Source: Apostichopus japonicus (Eukaryota; Echinodermata; Holothuroidea; Aspidochirotida; Stichopodidae). Taken from it: a stretch of DNA of 64,000 bases. The stretch is from NCBI RefSeq assembly GCF_037975245.1, contig NC_092571.1, positions 26,736,564 through 26,800,563 of the forward strand, written 5' to 3'. The notes below the pieces were generated by a model. The model did no database searches, was not told the DNA's origin, and saw only the letters and a list, made by a program, of their open reading frames with translations. The translations under genes were made by a program, and so were the position numbers. Each line of letters starts with the position of its first letter. Within the stretch, counting starts at the first letter, position 1. Below, piece by piece: positions 22,432 through 35,512 of the stretch.

Positions 22432-25400
22432 CTAGACAATTTTCTCTATTTCGTCTGCGTCATCGGTGAGTAATCTCTCAATTTTGCGACCTGCAATAAA
22501 CGAAGCGAAGAAATAATGCATGAACAATGACCAGCCATGTAGACAGATCATCAATAAGGGAAGGTTGAAAGTGCACTAATTGATGTGCCAAGTACTACTA
22601 TTAATGGGTGTCACTAAACAGAAAATTGATATGACCCAGAGTAACCACAGCAGCATGTGAAGGGGGGGGGGTAGGGGCAAAGGAATTGGAGAGGGGAAAA
22701 CGAGAGCGGGAATGGCAGAGGGTAAGAGAGGGGGACAGATGGATAGGGGAGGAGAGAGGAAGAATAGAGGGAATATTAACTATGCTGAAAGAGAGAGGGG
22801 AAAGGGGGAGAAGAGGGGGAATGATAATTAACCTGAAAAGTGGAACAGGGAGGAATGAGAGACAAGAAGAAAGAGAGAGGGGAGAGAAAAGAGTAAGAGG
22901 GGAATGGAGGGGAGGGAGAGGGGAAAATAGTAACTAAGCAGAAAGCTGAAAGAGAGAGTGTAGAGACAAACTGCTTTTGTTCCAGCTAATCTGAGTCTTT
23001 CCAAGCTAAAGTATCTACGATATGTTTTCTACTAACCAAAGTGCTGCTCTATCCTTTGAAGTTTCTTCATCGTTCTGGGTCCATCGATGAAGTTAATAGC
23101 CAGACCAGACTTGCCAAATCGACCGGTTCGTCCTATTCTGTGAAGGTATGTTTCAACGTCTGGCTCACCACTCATGTCAACAGGAAGATCAAAGTTGATC
23201 ACCAATGTGACCTGTTCAATGTCAATTCCTGTGTGTTGAATAAAAGTTGATCATTTTCAGTACGAAGTGAACTTCATTATCAGAGTGTAATGAGATAGGA
23301 CATACAGAAAGACTGCTATTTATAGTATCTACAAAAGGTGAGAATTTCAGAAATGATTGGCAAAAGCAGACATGCTTTTAAAGTCATCATCAATCTCATA
23401 GCTACCAATTTTGATAAACATTTCTACTTACTTACTAAGAATATCTATCGTTTGTGAATGGGAGAGTTGATATCGCACATTCCCAGTTTTTGTATTATTG
23501 ATGGAAAATTAAAAAAGTTTAGCTACTTCCTAACAAAATGCAAGTGCTTAACATACCAAAAGGCTAAAATCAAGTTTTCACTGCATTTTCCTGAATAACA
23601 ACACATGTACTTCAGTTACTGAACTGACTTTTCACAGGAGCCCAGTAATAGTAGCACTGATGATAAGCAGAAATACAGGGCTAATGTTAGGTACAGAAAT
23701 TGTGCCAATTATTTGACCTATCTTGTGTTTATCTTCTTAATGTCTACTGTCAGAAAAATGCCTGTGACTTATTTTCTTCTAACGGCAATCCACTGGATTG
23801 TACCAGTAAACAGCCTGCAGTTTGAGGCAGTGTTACACAAAGATGGATACAACTAAATAGATAGATCAAATGTCTATAGTAGACATATGTTATAGGTATA
23901 TGTGAGGAGTACTTTAGTTGAGGTAATTCATAAGGTTAGGCCACAGTTTGAGGCATGTTGATGCAAGGGTATACGGTGCTACACAATGATGGAATCCAAC
24001 TTAAATCGATAGATCAATTGTCTATAGTAGACATATGTCCTAGGTATATGTGAGGAGTAATTTAGTTGAGGTAATTCATAACGTTAGGCCACAGTTTGAG
24101 ACAAGTGTATGAAATACAGTTATAACAGTGTCTGTCTGTTATACCATACTGACGAATTTGTAACACAGAGTAAAAGATGCTTTTAAAGGTTTATGGACAG
24201 GTAGCTACAACTTTACTCTATTCAATAGCAAATTACATCTACTTTTCACATATGCCATCAAATCCTTGAAATTCGATTTCAAAAAGTGAAAAAATCGGGA
24301 AATTTTGAGCTTCACAAACGTAAGAATCGATAACCACCTCATAACGTATTGATTTTTTGTGACGTAGAATCGAGATGCGCAGACCGTATGTTAAATGTAA
24401 AGTTCTGCGCACTATCTTTTAACGTTGATTTCGCTTGGTAACCTCGAAAATGGAAGCTTCAAAACAACCCGAAATTTCCAGTCCAGAGGTTTCGGACGAC
24501 GAAACGGGGACAGCAAGTGAGGAAGAAGGCTCTTTGGAATACGAAATTCCGAACCAATAGGAAATTAGGCCCTATCAATTTGAGCCAGAAGCCGATGAAA
24601 GTGACAGCACCACAGACTCGGAAGGTGAACCTGACAGCCATGAAAATCCACGGCGTCTGTTGAATACTGATTGGTGAGAATACATGTAGGCTCATATTTC
24701 CACTGTTAGTGTTACTGCAACCTCCTACTATACAACGCCGCGGCATTCTTACTCAAAACTCTCTCCAAACTTAAGACTTAGAACAGTATTTCCAAAAATA
24801 AAATTGAATACGAAGTAATCATACAAAATTAGAATGTAAACAAATTAATTCTCTTTTAAACAGCGTTTTGAATAAACGAATATGGATGTAGGCCTACGAA
24901 AACAAATTTGTCAACGAACGGAATGGTAACGATTACGTGCTTCGGGTATAGATTGATACACAATATATACCCAGTTCGATGACTCAATGTAAACATCCGG
25001 AGTTTTCACATATACGCATGCTCTTATCCCTTCTCGATTCTACGTCACATCGTGTCAGAAGTCAAATTTTAGAAACGTGCTTTCAGGCGTTTGTTTTTCG
25101 TTGATCTGAGTAATTAATCCTTAATATCTCAAAAACTAGAGCAAATTTTTAAAGAGTTTATATTGAGAATATGCTCGGACATACATAAGCAATACATTCA
25201 TAGCAAAATTGCTACCTGTCCATAAACCTTTAAGATTTTGAGTATTTTAGACGCAACAGAACGGCTAATTGCAGAGGCGTTGACGTTAAATTTATCCCCC
25301 CCCCCCTGGCGTATGGCAGTTTGTCTCGGTACTGTACCTCTAGCCATTAGATTTGTGGTGACAAGGAGCTTCTCCTTAGCTTCTTTGAACCTCATAAGTA

Positions 25401-28400
25401 CTCGGACTCTCTCGTCGATGGACAGATCACCCACCAACAGCGCCACTGCGTGTCCCTCCGCCTTCATCTCCTCGGAAAGCCACCTCGCTGTTGCTTTTGT
25501 CTAAACATACAAAGATAAATATCAGGTAGATAAACAACACAATAAAGGGCCATAACAGACCACAGGTGACCCCAAAGGTCAATGCAAATACAGGGCCATA
25601 ACAGACCACAGGTGACCCCAAAGGTCAATGCAAATCACACGCTTCGAGAACACATTTGTTATGATACTCATACTGCCCTGGGAACCCTTACCCACAGCAA
25701 GGAAAGACAAGTATCATGCACGGTTTGAGGAGTTTTTTAAATATAGTTCCTACTCGTGACAAATTTGTAGACAATTTCTGATATATGACCCTCTAATTTT
25801 ATCAAATTTGATATCTACCTCGCTATCGCTTTCATCAAAAATCTTTGATAGAAGAAAATCAACGATGGAAATAAGATTGGGTAAAACAAAAACTAATTCC
25901 AAAAATGGCATAGAAAGTTCTGGCAGAGCAGAATTGGATCAGTGACCTTCATGATTGTAACTACGAGGTATTAAAATGGTTTGAATCCTGTCCAGCTAAA
26001 ACTTTCTTCTTCTTTTTTTTTGTCAAATTAAAAATGATTCAAAAAGGAGTATTATTAATTCTTAACAACACCTTATGCTAGCCAGCTTGCTGACTGCTTG
26101 TCTGTTCTAAGATGCCAAAGATGTATCTACATTACGTCAAGATCAAGGATATTACGGGCTAGTATTAAAAATCAAGAATGCATTTTGAAAGTCACTTCTC
26201 AATATCCTTCCTTGAACTGTTGTCAATTCATGACAGGCGAGCAATGCCAGCAAAAGTTTAGTCATTTCCTTGATCATCTTGGAAAATAAAATTGTTCAGT
26301 GTTCTCTCATATACCTTGAACTACAAATAAACAACAAGTTGTCTAAAGTCAAATTCTGAGTCTGGTTTTTAATTACAGGATTTCTGAAAGTTATCAATCA
26401 CAAATGTTTTTCTTCTAGTCTCACATTTCTATGTTTATTAATTTTAAGAGTTATCAAGTTATCCCAAAGCAGAAATTCCTGATGTACATTCAAGTTAAAC
26501 AAGGAAATAAATACACTTTGTTGAACTAAGACAGACTTTCAGAACAATTAGAGGTACTGTTGCTGCTGTGGGGGTGGTGCAGGGGATTACTAACATTATG
26601 ATATTGATATATGGAAAAGTCTCAGATCGCAACAACCTTACACTTCATTTTCTGAAGAGAGGAAGACTAGGAGAGGGGGACCCAGTTCTTACACCAATTT
26701 CTCTGGTCCAATCTTACATGGGCAAATGCCTGAATACATGGCTAAAGTCCTCACCTGACAGAATATAATGGCTTGCCCAATGCTAAGGACACCATAGATG
26801 TTTGATAAGGCTTGAAACTTTTCATCCCTTGTACTGCAGAGTACGTAGTACTGCTTGATGTTATCCAAACTCTCCTCTTCTCGCTTGAGTCGGATGGTAA
26901 CAGGATCTGCGATGATCTTCATGGCAAATCTCATGACTTTCTCGTCATAGGTGGCACTGAACAACATCATTTGACAGTTTGGCGTTAACTTCCTAGTAGC
27001 AAGAGGAATTGTAAATATAGCAAGGGGGAGTTTTTTTTCTCCAAAAAAAGGACCATGCACCATCATGGTCAAAGTTTAAAGAGAGGGCAAAGAATACCCA
27101 GGGTACTGTCATTTTATACACAATATTGACACTTTGCAGGTGTACCTTCTCAGACGTCTAGGTTTATTCAAGATATTCACATTTAAGAAATGCTGTATCT
27201 TTAGGACTGCACCTTTAAGGCTATCCAAAAGCAAACCATGTTCTTTGAACTCTGTATAAACACCTGAGCACCCTTCGATGACATTCAACAACAGAGCACC
27301 CTTTGATGATATTCAACACCACTTGTACTTTATTTGATGCCACAAAACTCTTTGTGTTTTTTGATGAGTTTGTGTCGCATCTGAGAAACTGACCTAATGG
27401 TCTGTGAATCCAGCCACTTTTATTGACAAGCCGTAGGTCTTTAAAGAGTAATTTCTAAAAAGTATTAAGAGCGTTATAGAAATACAACCTGAACAGATAG
27501 CCATACCCGTTTTAATGGTCTAAACTGTATTAAAATTAACGTTGTGCCTAAAGTCATCATTTAAAAATTGATAGATTATTCAGTCCAATCCCATTTTTTG
27601 AATACCTGTGTTTTCTCATTTTTTTTCATTTGAAAACCACAAAGTTCACAGCTTATTAATACACTCTGCTGCAAGCCTGCAATATTGATAGGCTTTGGAA
27701 ACAGGTCATGTTTTCAGGTACTTTATCTATCCCTTAATAATGGTTGAGTAGGGGACCACCCGTTTGTAGAAGATTCCGCTCAAAATACAACTGAAGCACA
27801 GTGATGGATGATTGCTGAATGTAACGTCCTCCTAATTTAAGTAAGTTTGCACCACCCACACTTCAGGAACTGATTTTATTTTATTAATAAAGGGATTGAA
27901 AAAATTTGCACTTCATCGAGGGATCCCATTTTTTTTGGTTTCTTTCAAACAGTGAGCCTCAACTTACTTTTTGATCCTAGTAGATTGGTCTTGATGTCCC
28001 TGTGTGGCTATCATAACATCGGCTTCGTCCAAGACAAACACTTTGACTTGCTTCATATCGATCACGTTGAACTTGTAACACCAATCCAGAGTGGTTCCTG
28101 GTGTGCCGATGACAATCTGTTCGGTGAGACATCTATTTCTTGTGATGTTTTCTGGCAAAGGTGGTTATGAATAGGTGAGGGGAAATAACAGAGACAGATG
28201 GAGAAAAACTAACATAGCTTTCAACTTCGGGCGAATACCTTCAAAACCATTAAATTATTAATATTGCAGAATGGGTCACACCTTCACTCACAAGGTGATA
28301 GTTTCACCAAACTTGTCTTTTGTTATACGTAGATGGTCCTTTATCCAAAACAAAATTCGGTTGTTGTTTCTTTTCCATAACTCCTTGTCTATTTTCATTT

Positions 28401-31400
28401 ATAAATAACTGCATGCAGAACAAAACCCTAAACAAAGACCTAAACAATCAGATTTTACAGAGCAAAGAAAAAATGACTAAAACTATGTTTTTTTTTTGCA
28501 TCAAGGGATCAGATTAATAATCACTACGTTGAGATATTCCAGTTGTCATGTTATGTCAGACAGTTATATCAGTTAGAAGCTGGACTCCGTATAAATTTAG
28601 CTGATGACTTGATTTACCTAGTAGTAGAAGATGTCTGCATCTTTAGGTGAAAACCATATTCTCATATAGCTTTTCGTAGCGTGAAGATATGATTTTTTTT
28701 TTTACATTTGTTCATATTTTGCATCTGGTCACAGCACAATGATTGATGTTATCAGCTGTGTTTTATTATTCATATATATGCTTAAGTCAGGCATCCATAG
28801 ATTGAAATAATATTTCTACAAAAAGTTGCATCTGGCTGAAATTCAAACTACAGAATAAATTGATCAATTAAAAGCTGAGGAAACGTTCCAAATGTGTCAG
28901 GTTGCAAGGCTATGATTCAACGAGAATATTATATTTGTTCATATTTTGCATCTAGTCACAGCACAATAATTAATGTTATCAGCTGTATTTTATTTTATTT
29001 TATTCATATATATGCTTCAGTCAGGCATCCATAATTTAAAATAATATTTCTACAAAAAGTTGCATCTGGGTGAAATTCCAACTACAGAATAAATTCATAA
29101 ATTAAAAGCTGAGGACACATTCCAAATGAGTCAGGTTGCAAGGCTATAATTCAACGAGAAGATTCAAAATATCCTGAGTAGAAATTTTTGAAGAACATAA
29201 TTGCTTTTATAATGTCAGAAACCATTCACTGTGGTCTACATCTTGAAGTAGTCGAGGCTTAGTCAGTCAAAATGGGTCACATTCAAGCAACCATAGCTTG
29301 AGTTAGCACACGATACTGACATGAAGCTATCTACATAAAGTGTAGTATATATTTCTTATACTCTTTATCTTACAATTTTTATATTTCATCAATTAGTACA
29401 ATGATTACCTGTCTGTCCCCTAATAGAGTAACGTATCTTCAGTCCTTCTATAAACTGTCCCATGGTTTGGGCGACCTTTCCAATCTGAAGAGCCAGTTCG
29501 TACGTGGGTGCTAAACATAACGCCTTTGAAGAAATAGAAAGTAACATTGCTGATTTCGATATTTTTTATACAATAGAACAGACATGCATGTGGCTACAAT
29601 ACATAAACTAACAATTTCACTAGAATTCTCTAACTTTCCTCTTACATTCTTTCAACTTTGATGAAATTAGCACCCTTGTGTTTTGTTGAAAGAGTGGGAT
29701 TAGGTAGAAACAATTAAAGTTAAATGTTTTGGTTGCATCTAACTATCCATTCTGATTTAATTTTGAAACAGCATGTTACTACTGTATTTGTAACTCAATT
29801 TGACAGATCTTCACACAATTCAGAGACTAATTCAGAGTCTAACCACATCTATCAAATTTGTGTTTTTAAACTCTTAAACATATTCCCATATGATGCAGAA
29901 ACTAGCATCTATTCCCACAGCAATTCTGGGCAGCACACTACATCGGTTTGCAATTCTTTATGCGATCCTTTTACCATAAAAAGTAGAATAAACCTAGACT
30001 GCTCATCTCACCTGAGGGTATTGTGCCTTGGGGTCCACCCTACTCAGCATTGTCAAGACAAAGGCAGCAGTCTTCCCAGTTCCACTCTGCGATTGTGCAA
30101 TCATATTCTTGGGTCTGTAAAAGTATCAAATTATGCATTAGGGCTAGACCTCTCTTAGGTGCACTTCACTCATAATGTGACAAAATTCAGGGATTGTGGT
30201 GACCGCTAGAAAAAGATTTCCCTTTCCATTCTTGAAAAGCATAGTTGAAAGAGGAACGCACTCACAAACCAAGTACTGCAGCCACCTTTTTCATTTTTTT
30301 TAATCATTCTTCCCTTGAAATCAACTACTCAGTACAGTACATCAATAGATTAACCCTCCATCTTAGTGCAACATCTATGTGATTTGGCTGTGCCTTAATA
30401 CGAGATAATAGTTCAACATTTTGTTCCAATACGTGAAATTTTTTGAAACCACGGAAGTCATGTCAATTATTGAATGCTTTAATTGACAACCTCATTGACA
30501 ATAGTTCGTCTTATTATTTTAATCATTCGCAGTGCAAATCTGGTGGATTTATGTAACAAATAATATTAATGGGTAACTCATGAATCTATTTTCAGCCATT
30601 ACAATATACAAAAAGTAATGATTCTGTTGAGGATTTTGTCAAAGAAGGTTTGAATAACACATGAATGCTCAGACGCTACCAGCTACTGTATGGTGATTAA
30701 AAGCTGTATCATGACAGGTTCTTTGTCTACGAAAGGCTTGTATTGTAAATCCATCAAATCTACTTACGGATCCACTAATAGAAGAGGCAGAGCTGTTTCT
30801 TGAATCTTTGAAGGAGCATTGAACCCCATGCAGTAGACACCTTTCAGCAACTCAGGGGATCTGTACAGATGAAAAAGCAAGAAGATGAAAAAATTATTTG
30901 ATAATTGTTTGATAACCTCCCCACACCTTTCAGCAACTCAGCTGTTATAATGTAGTATGAGGAGAGGAATGTATGAAACATCACAATATTGGATGGTGAC
31001 CATAACTGAGCCCTACAATATGTAACACACAGGTGCTTTACAATTTACAAGTGTAAGTAATAAACCTTGAGTGATGAAGTACATGAATAACCATTGGGCA
31101 AACCTGAACCTCCTACAGTAAAACATTGTTCAACAACTAACTGCTATTCAACTGATTGAATGTAATATCAAATGAGAAATAGACATATACAAAGCCAGGT
31201 TATACTAGATTCTGACTGTCAATGGATTCATATAACATGGATCCCTTTCAATGAAACAATGCAGCGTATCAATGAAAGAAGGAATGTGACCAAAATGGAA
31301 CCACGCAAAGCCGAGCACTTTCAGCAAAGGTCTCTGACTTAGATTTGTTTAACTCTCTCTCTGTGATACTGCGAGCAAGTTAAACAGGAATGTTAAGTGA

Positions 31401-34375
31401 CCAGTCTCCAGCAGCATAACATCATCTGCATGCCAGACTCGTAGGACGTGGGTTTGACTACAAATGCAAAATGCCCAATGGTATGGGCACACAGTACAGG
31501 AGGCACAAGTTCAAGACTTTAAGCACGGCTACCGGTACTTAATCCCGCACGTGGAGCTAACACGCAATTACGGGCACACACAGCTACGCCAGAGTATTAG
31601 TAAGAACTGACTGACCGTATGCTACTGAAGTTTCATCTCAGATGAAAAACAAAAATGAATGTATAGACTCTCTCTCAGACAGAATGTACTGTATGAATTT
31701 AAGTTCTGAAATACTCACAGCCGTAATTCTTCGAATGATTTCACAGAGAAGAGTGGTGAGTTTGGATCACTCTGTTGAACTTCCAGCTGTGATGATGATT
31801 TGATCTGTACAAGTCTTGAGTGGAGGGCTTTGTTCAGCATAGAGGCATCAGCCGCTGCCTGGGCAGGATCTTGTGTCTCTCCCTCACTGGCTATGAGGCG
31901 GGAAAAACAACATAAGGAATGAATATTACATTGCACATGATGTATACTTACAATGTTACCAGCAACTTTGGGCATATAGCTCACAATTTGACCAAAATTT
32001 ACCAAACATTATATGATATTTATGACTGACTGTACTTAGGGATCCTTCTTCATAACTAAAGCTTTTTTTTTTTTTAACTTGGCGGTTAAAATAGAAAAAT
32101 TTGATGGTGTCATTCAGTTCTCACCATTTTGTCTCTCAGAAAGCTTTGCATATTCATAAATTAATCTCATGTAAAACAGAAGTTGAATAATATCAACATT
32201 TCAAGTTTACTTTCACACTGTATGACATGAATGAGGCTACTCATGCTACCTAGACTTTCAATGGAATTGTAGCATGGACTTACATTTAACAGACGCATGA
32301 ACAATTGCATTTGTACGACGGATAAATGCAGCTGTTTGCACCACGCACCAAATAACTGAATTTTTTTCAAGTGATCCCTAAAATGACTCTCTATTATACA
32401 GTAAAGTAGGTGATTTACTTAAAAAAGGGTGTGAAGACTTGCGCACAAAGAAACGTCTCATGTCGGTAATCTGACCTAGTTTCGAATGAGGTGTAACAGA
32501 AGTGTTAGACACCACCATCAATCCCAGAAAATACACACACAGCTTGCTACTAAATTAGACACTAAAGTGTACAGTCAATACATGCAGCTAAGGTCAATAC
32601 CCACAACACAGTGTACATAGCAGCGTGGACATCTCAGGTCTAGATATAAAATAACAAGGTACCACGTTTCATTACTGTCTGCATTTTGTAGCGACAAGAA
32701 GAAAACGTCATTTGCAAGCAACGGAAAGTTAACTTTTTCAGAGCCAGGCACGCGGTTTGGGGCGAGTCTTCAATGCCTTTACACACAAACTTAAGAAATA
32801 TGCCAGGTTTGGGACTGAGTCTTTCATGCAACATTGTACCTGTTCCCTGCACAGCTGTTCCCTGCACAGCCGTTCCCAGTGTAGCTGTGCCCTGTGTAGC
32901 TGTTCCCTGAGTGTCACCACCTGCTGATGGTCCAGGTTTGATGGCCATCTGTTTTACCTGAAAAAAATGCCAAATCAAAACATGGTCAGTGGTAATAACT
33001 TCCCTTGTTGTTGGCAGGACAGAATGGGCTGAAAGCAAAGCTTTCCTCAAGAGTCGTTGCAGGTTATTGTTAATGTTTGGATTCAATAAGAAAACCCACT
33101 TTAGCGATCTACTTTATTTGCTTTTATTTCAAAACATTCAAACACAAGACATTTTCTGGAAAATTTCAAATGTGCTAGCCTGTCATACTATACGTACTAC
33201 TTTCATTGCATACATGATGAATATAACCTAGATAGAGCGACTGATCAATGTAGATTATCTGTAGGTGTACATGTAGAACACATCCAGACATACAGTTTGT
33301 GGCTGAGAATTGTACATAGCTCAGGAAAAGAGCACAACAACAGTAACCATCATTTACACGCTCTATAATTATTATATTACCTATAAGTATTCTTTTGTTT
33401 GTCATAAAACTTGTAATATATCCTTTACATGTGTTGATGTATCTATGATAATTTGATGTTTGGTAGAAAATGAATTGAAATTACATTGAGTGTATATCCA
33501 ATCATTTTTGTCATTAAGCGAATATTGACAGAATTTGTTCATGTCAATAATTTGTTTATGAAGCAAAAGCCATTGCTGCCTCATCATAAGCTATAGCCAT
33601 TGTTGATGTACTGTATGTGAATGTTACCTGTGAATATCTGTGTATTGTGCGGGCATTGTATGTACGTGTGACGTGGCCAGTTACAACAATGGACTTATAT
33701 ACTGTATGTGTTGGTGGGTATCAGTTGTACCAAAGGTATACACTATAATAACAATTTCTTTCCTAACACTTTTCCTATCAACAGTTATCATACCAAGAAC
33801 TCTAATGCCTCTAATGCCAAAGCCTCCCTATAGTAACACTGCCTAGATGGTGGTGTTTTAATATTATTGGGTATTGGCATACATTATAACTGTATCGGAA
33901 TTCGGATGCTATCTGTGATTAGGGGTGCACCAGAAATCAAATCCAGCCAGAAGGAATTTTAATCGAGCATCTGGCCAGATGTTTTGCTAAATCTGACTGG
34001 ATCATGCACAATTTAATCCTTAAAAGCATCATAAACATAAAACTCTGCTTTTTCATTTTTTGGCTTAGCCTACTGTAGCCTAACGGCAACGACACTGACA
34101 GACGTTTCGTATCATAGACCTTTCTCTCTTGTTTATATCTGTCAATGTACAACAATATGATGCAGCGTAACCACCCTTGTTAGTTAGTGATGATTTAGGC
34201 ATATGACTAGCCTGTATGCTACGGTTAGGGCTTATAATGCAACCAAAGCTCACTGAAACCTAGGCCTAGCCTAGCTTTGGCCAAATGAGGATATGAATTA
34301 AACACAAACCTGTTCAGCGAGATTTGGCTTCCCTGCTTGCTGTTGGAACCCTTCATCCCAATCAAGAGCCGACAT
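22432..34375 (-). CDS. DDX19: ATP-dependent RNA helicase DDX19 (Dbp5), complete, 11 exons
   Basis: DEAD-box ATPase that in animals and yeast works at the cytoplasmic face of the nuclear pore, stripping export factors from mRNA with Gle1. Coding exons (transcription order): 34310-34375, 32840-32957, 31719-31890, 30768-30860, 30012-30114, 29409-29523, 27968-28151, 26755-26992, 25338-25500, 23037-23228, 22432-22490. All junctions are GT-AG and phases close exactly: 1503 nt, 500 residues, slightly longer than the roughly 480 of vertebrate forms. Motifs: Q motif FNAPSKIQ (132-139), motif I SGTGKT (160-165), Ia PTYELA (190-195), Ib TPGT (239-242), II DEAD (264-267), III SAT (296-298), V ARGID (416-420), [10 protein letters not shown] (447-454). 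PTYELA and '[16 protein letters not shown]' are DDX19 signatures. Residues 37-61 are a low-complexity (T/V)QGTA repeat absent from the conserved core. The ATG at 34375 is the first one in exon 1. Confidence 0.97.
22655..22965 (+). repeat. Polypurine tract in the last intron of DDX19
   Basis: About 310 bp of the plus strand are almost only G and A (runs of GGGGA, GAGAGAGG, GAAGA), with very few pyrimidines. It lies between the last two coding exons, so the pre-mRNA carries it as a polypyrimidine stretch. The Arg/Glu/Gly open frame across it is an artefact. Confidence 0.9.
23815..24115. repeat. Intronic tandem duplication, copies about 125-150 bp
   Basis: A segment containing 'CTATAGTAGACATATGT', 'TAGGTATATGTGAGGAGTA' and 'TTTAGTTGAGGTAATTCATAA' occurs twice, and the word CACAGTTTGAG(G/A)CA occurs near 23815, 23942 and 24091. 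It directly precedes the transposon at 24187. Confidence 0.85.
24450..24673 (+). pseudogene. Acidic first exon ending in NTDW, P2X7-C-terminal-like gene fragment
   Basis: From ATG 24450 the plus strand encodes an acidic Ser/Glu-rich segment, a TAG at 24558, then in the same frame '[18 protein letters not shown]' and 'NTDW' before a good donor (TTG|GTGAGA at 24673/24674). The order 'RPYxFEPE...NTDW' is what I recall just upstream of the zinc-binding P2X7 receptor C-terminal-like domain in many invertebrate proteins. Neither that domain nor a following exon is present within the element. The in-frame stop marks it as broken, or as a start further downstream. Family assignment is from memory and moderate. 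Confidence 0.5.
24683..24746 (-). pseudogene. THAP-domain first exon fragment
   Basis: On the minus strand from ATG 24746 the frame opens [21 protein letters not shown]. This matches the start of THAP (C2CH) DNA-binding domains: a Cys-x4-Cys pair right after the start, then a 'SLHxF' strand. A possible donor (CAT|GTATTC) lies near 24683. The second Cys-His half of the zinc site and the conserved AVPTIF-like end are missing. Further reading leftward only gives the antisense of the plus-strand exon and is not homologous, so only the first 21 or so codons are counted. Confidence 0.6.
25547..25638. repeat. 46-bp tandem duplication
   Basis: Two almost identical copies begin with GGGCCATAACAGACCACAGG at 25547 and 25593. 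They lie in the intron just upstream (in transcription) of DDX19 exon 9. Confidence 0.95.
28705..29163. repeat. Tandem duplication of about 230 bp in a DDX19 intron
   Basis: The first copy is 28705-28932 and the second about 28933-29163. Both carry 'TTGTTCATATTTTGCATCT', 'TTATCAGCTGT', 'GTCAGGCATCCATA' and 'CAGGTTGCAAGGCTA'. Copies differ by scattered substitutions and a TTTTA expansion, so the duplication is not very recent. Confidence 0.93.
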
Positions 34376-34697
34376 GATTCTGAAAATGAGCTATTTTCCT
34401 TAGAATTTTAGGAAATTAAAGAAATCGGTTTATCATTCATTCAAATGAACCGGACTGAATTCGCGAGACTTGCTTAATTTCGGCTTCATCAAAGAACTAG
34501 AATATAATTAGAAAGGGGCTTCACCTCTTAAGTCTTGACAGAAGCGTTAAGTTACAGTAGGAAACATGCATATAGAATGCAGTGCAATGCGGACTAAAAA
34601 TCATGACAATGATTCTGATGTACACATGTGAGAGAAGATGTTATGGACCGCTAAATGCGCAAAAAAGCGGTTCGACATGAATCCATTTTTTTTTCTA
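34376..34697. other. 5' flank of DDX19
   Basis: Intergenic sequence upstream (transcriptionally) of the helicase start. No TATA-like box, CpG cluster or other promoter element could be assigned with confidence. Confidence 0.4.
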
Positions 34698-35348
34698 TAC
34701 TGTACTCATGTATGTCCCGCTTCAAAGCACTCGTAGTGTCAATATGCAGTGGCGTAGCTACGGGGGGGGGGGCCTGGGGGGCCGGCCCCCCCCCCCCCAT
34801 GAAATCGGCTGGCCCCCCACTGGCCCCCCACTGGGAATGGGGTAAAAAAAATTGTAAAAAAAAAAAAAAAAAACTCATCAGTGGGATTCACTAATATTTT
34901 TTGTTCAATAATTTGGGAAATAGAGTTACACAATTTTCTCGTCTGCATCTGGCAGAATAAGAATAATACAATATCTGTAGTAATCATGAGAATGGTCATA
35001 CAGCATGGCATGGCAATGGTCGATGCGACGGTTGCGACCATACACCACGAACCTTGTGCATGTGCTGCGCGATATCGATATCTACAATACATGTTATCGG
35101 TCATCGATTGGCACAAAAACCCAGATTCTGATGACAGCTGCCTCAAGAAACCCAATAAATGGCCTAATTAGCACCGAGCCACCAATGTGGACCATTACCG
35201 AAACATCGATGCGTGTTAGTCTTCTATCCCCTTCCTCTAATGCTATTTAAGTCCACATGTGGGCATTTCCTGCAAACCTACCGGTAGCCCACAGGGGTTT
35301 GAGTTGGGAGAAAGGCCTTGACACCTTGAAACAACAAATGATGCCAAC

Positions 35349-35457
35349 CATAGGCGTACGAGGCGGGGGTGCAGGGGGGGGCAGACTGCCCCCTAAATTT
35401 CCAGAGGACAAGAAATTCGGGCAAAAGTCCTGAAAAATTCGGGCAGCCTAAGAGGAG

Positions 35458-35512
<55 letters not shown>

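Larger units (their letters stand above)
24187..25229. mobile_element. TTAA-flanked DNA transposon derivative, 1043 bp, with two partial first exons
   Basis: Perfect 19-bp terminal inverted repeats (AGGTTTATGGACAGGTAGC at 24187-24205 and its complement at 25211-25229) are bounded by TTAA on both sides (24183-24186, 25230-25233), the target used by piggyBac-type and some other elements. A second inverted pair, GTGACGTAGAATCGAG, lies at 24359-24374 and 25033-25048. Inside, a plus-strand exon-like frame and a minus-strand THAP-type frame point toward each other and stop within about 10 bp of one another (listed separately). The element sits in intron 9 of DDX19, about 100 bp from exon 9. Confidence 0.88.

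Noticed and set aside
22686-22937. Arg/Glu/Gly-rich open frame
   Set aside because: Lies entirely in the polypurine tract within a DDX19 intron; composition alone keeps it open.
24459-24682. Left part of the 95-codon minus-strand THAP frame as genuine THAP protein
   Set aside because: Beyond about codon 21 it lacks the Cys-His half of the domain and is antisense to the plus-strand exon.
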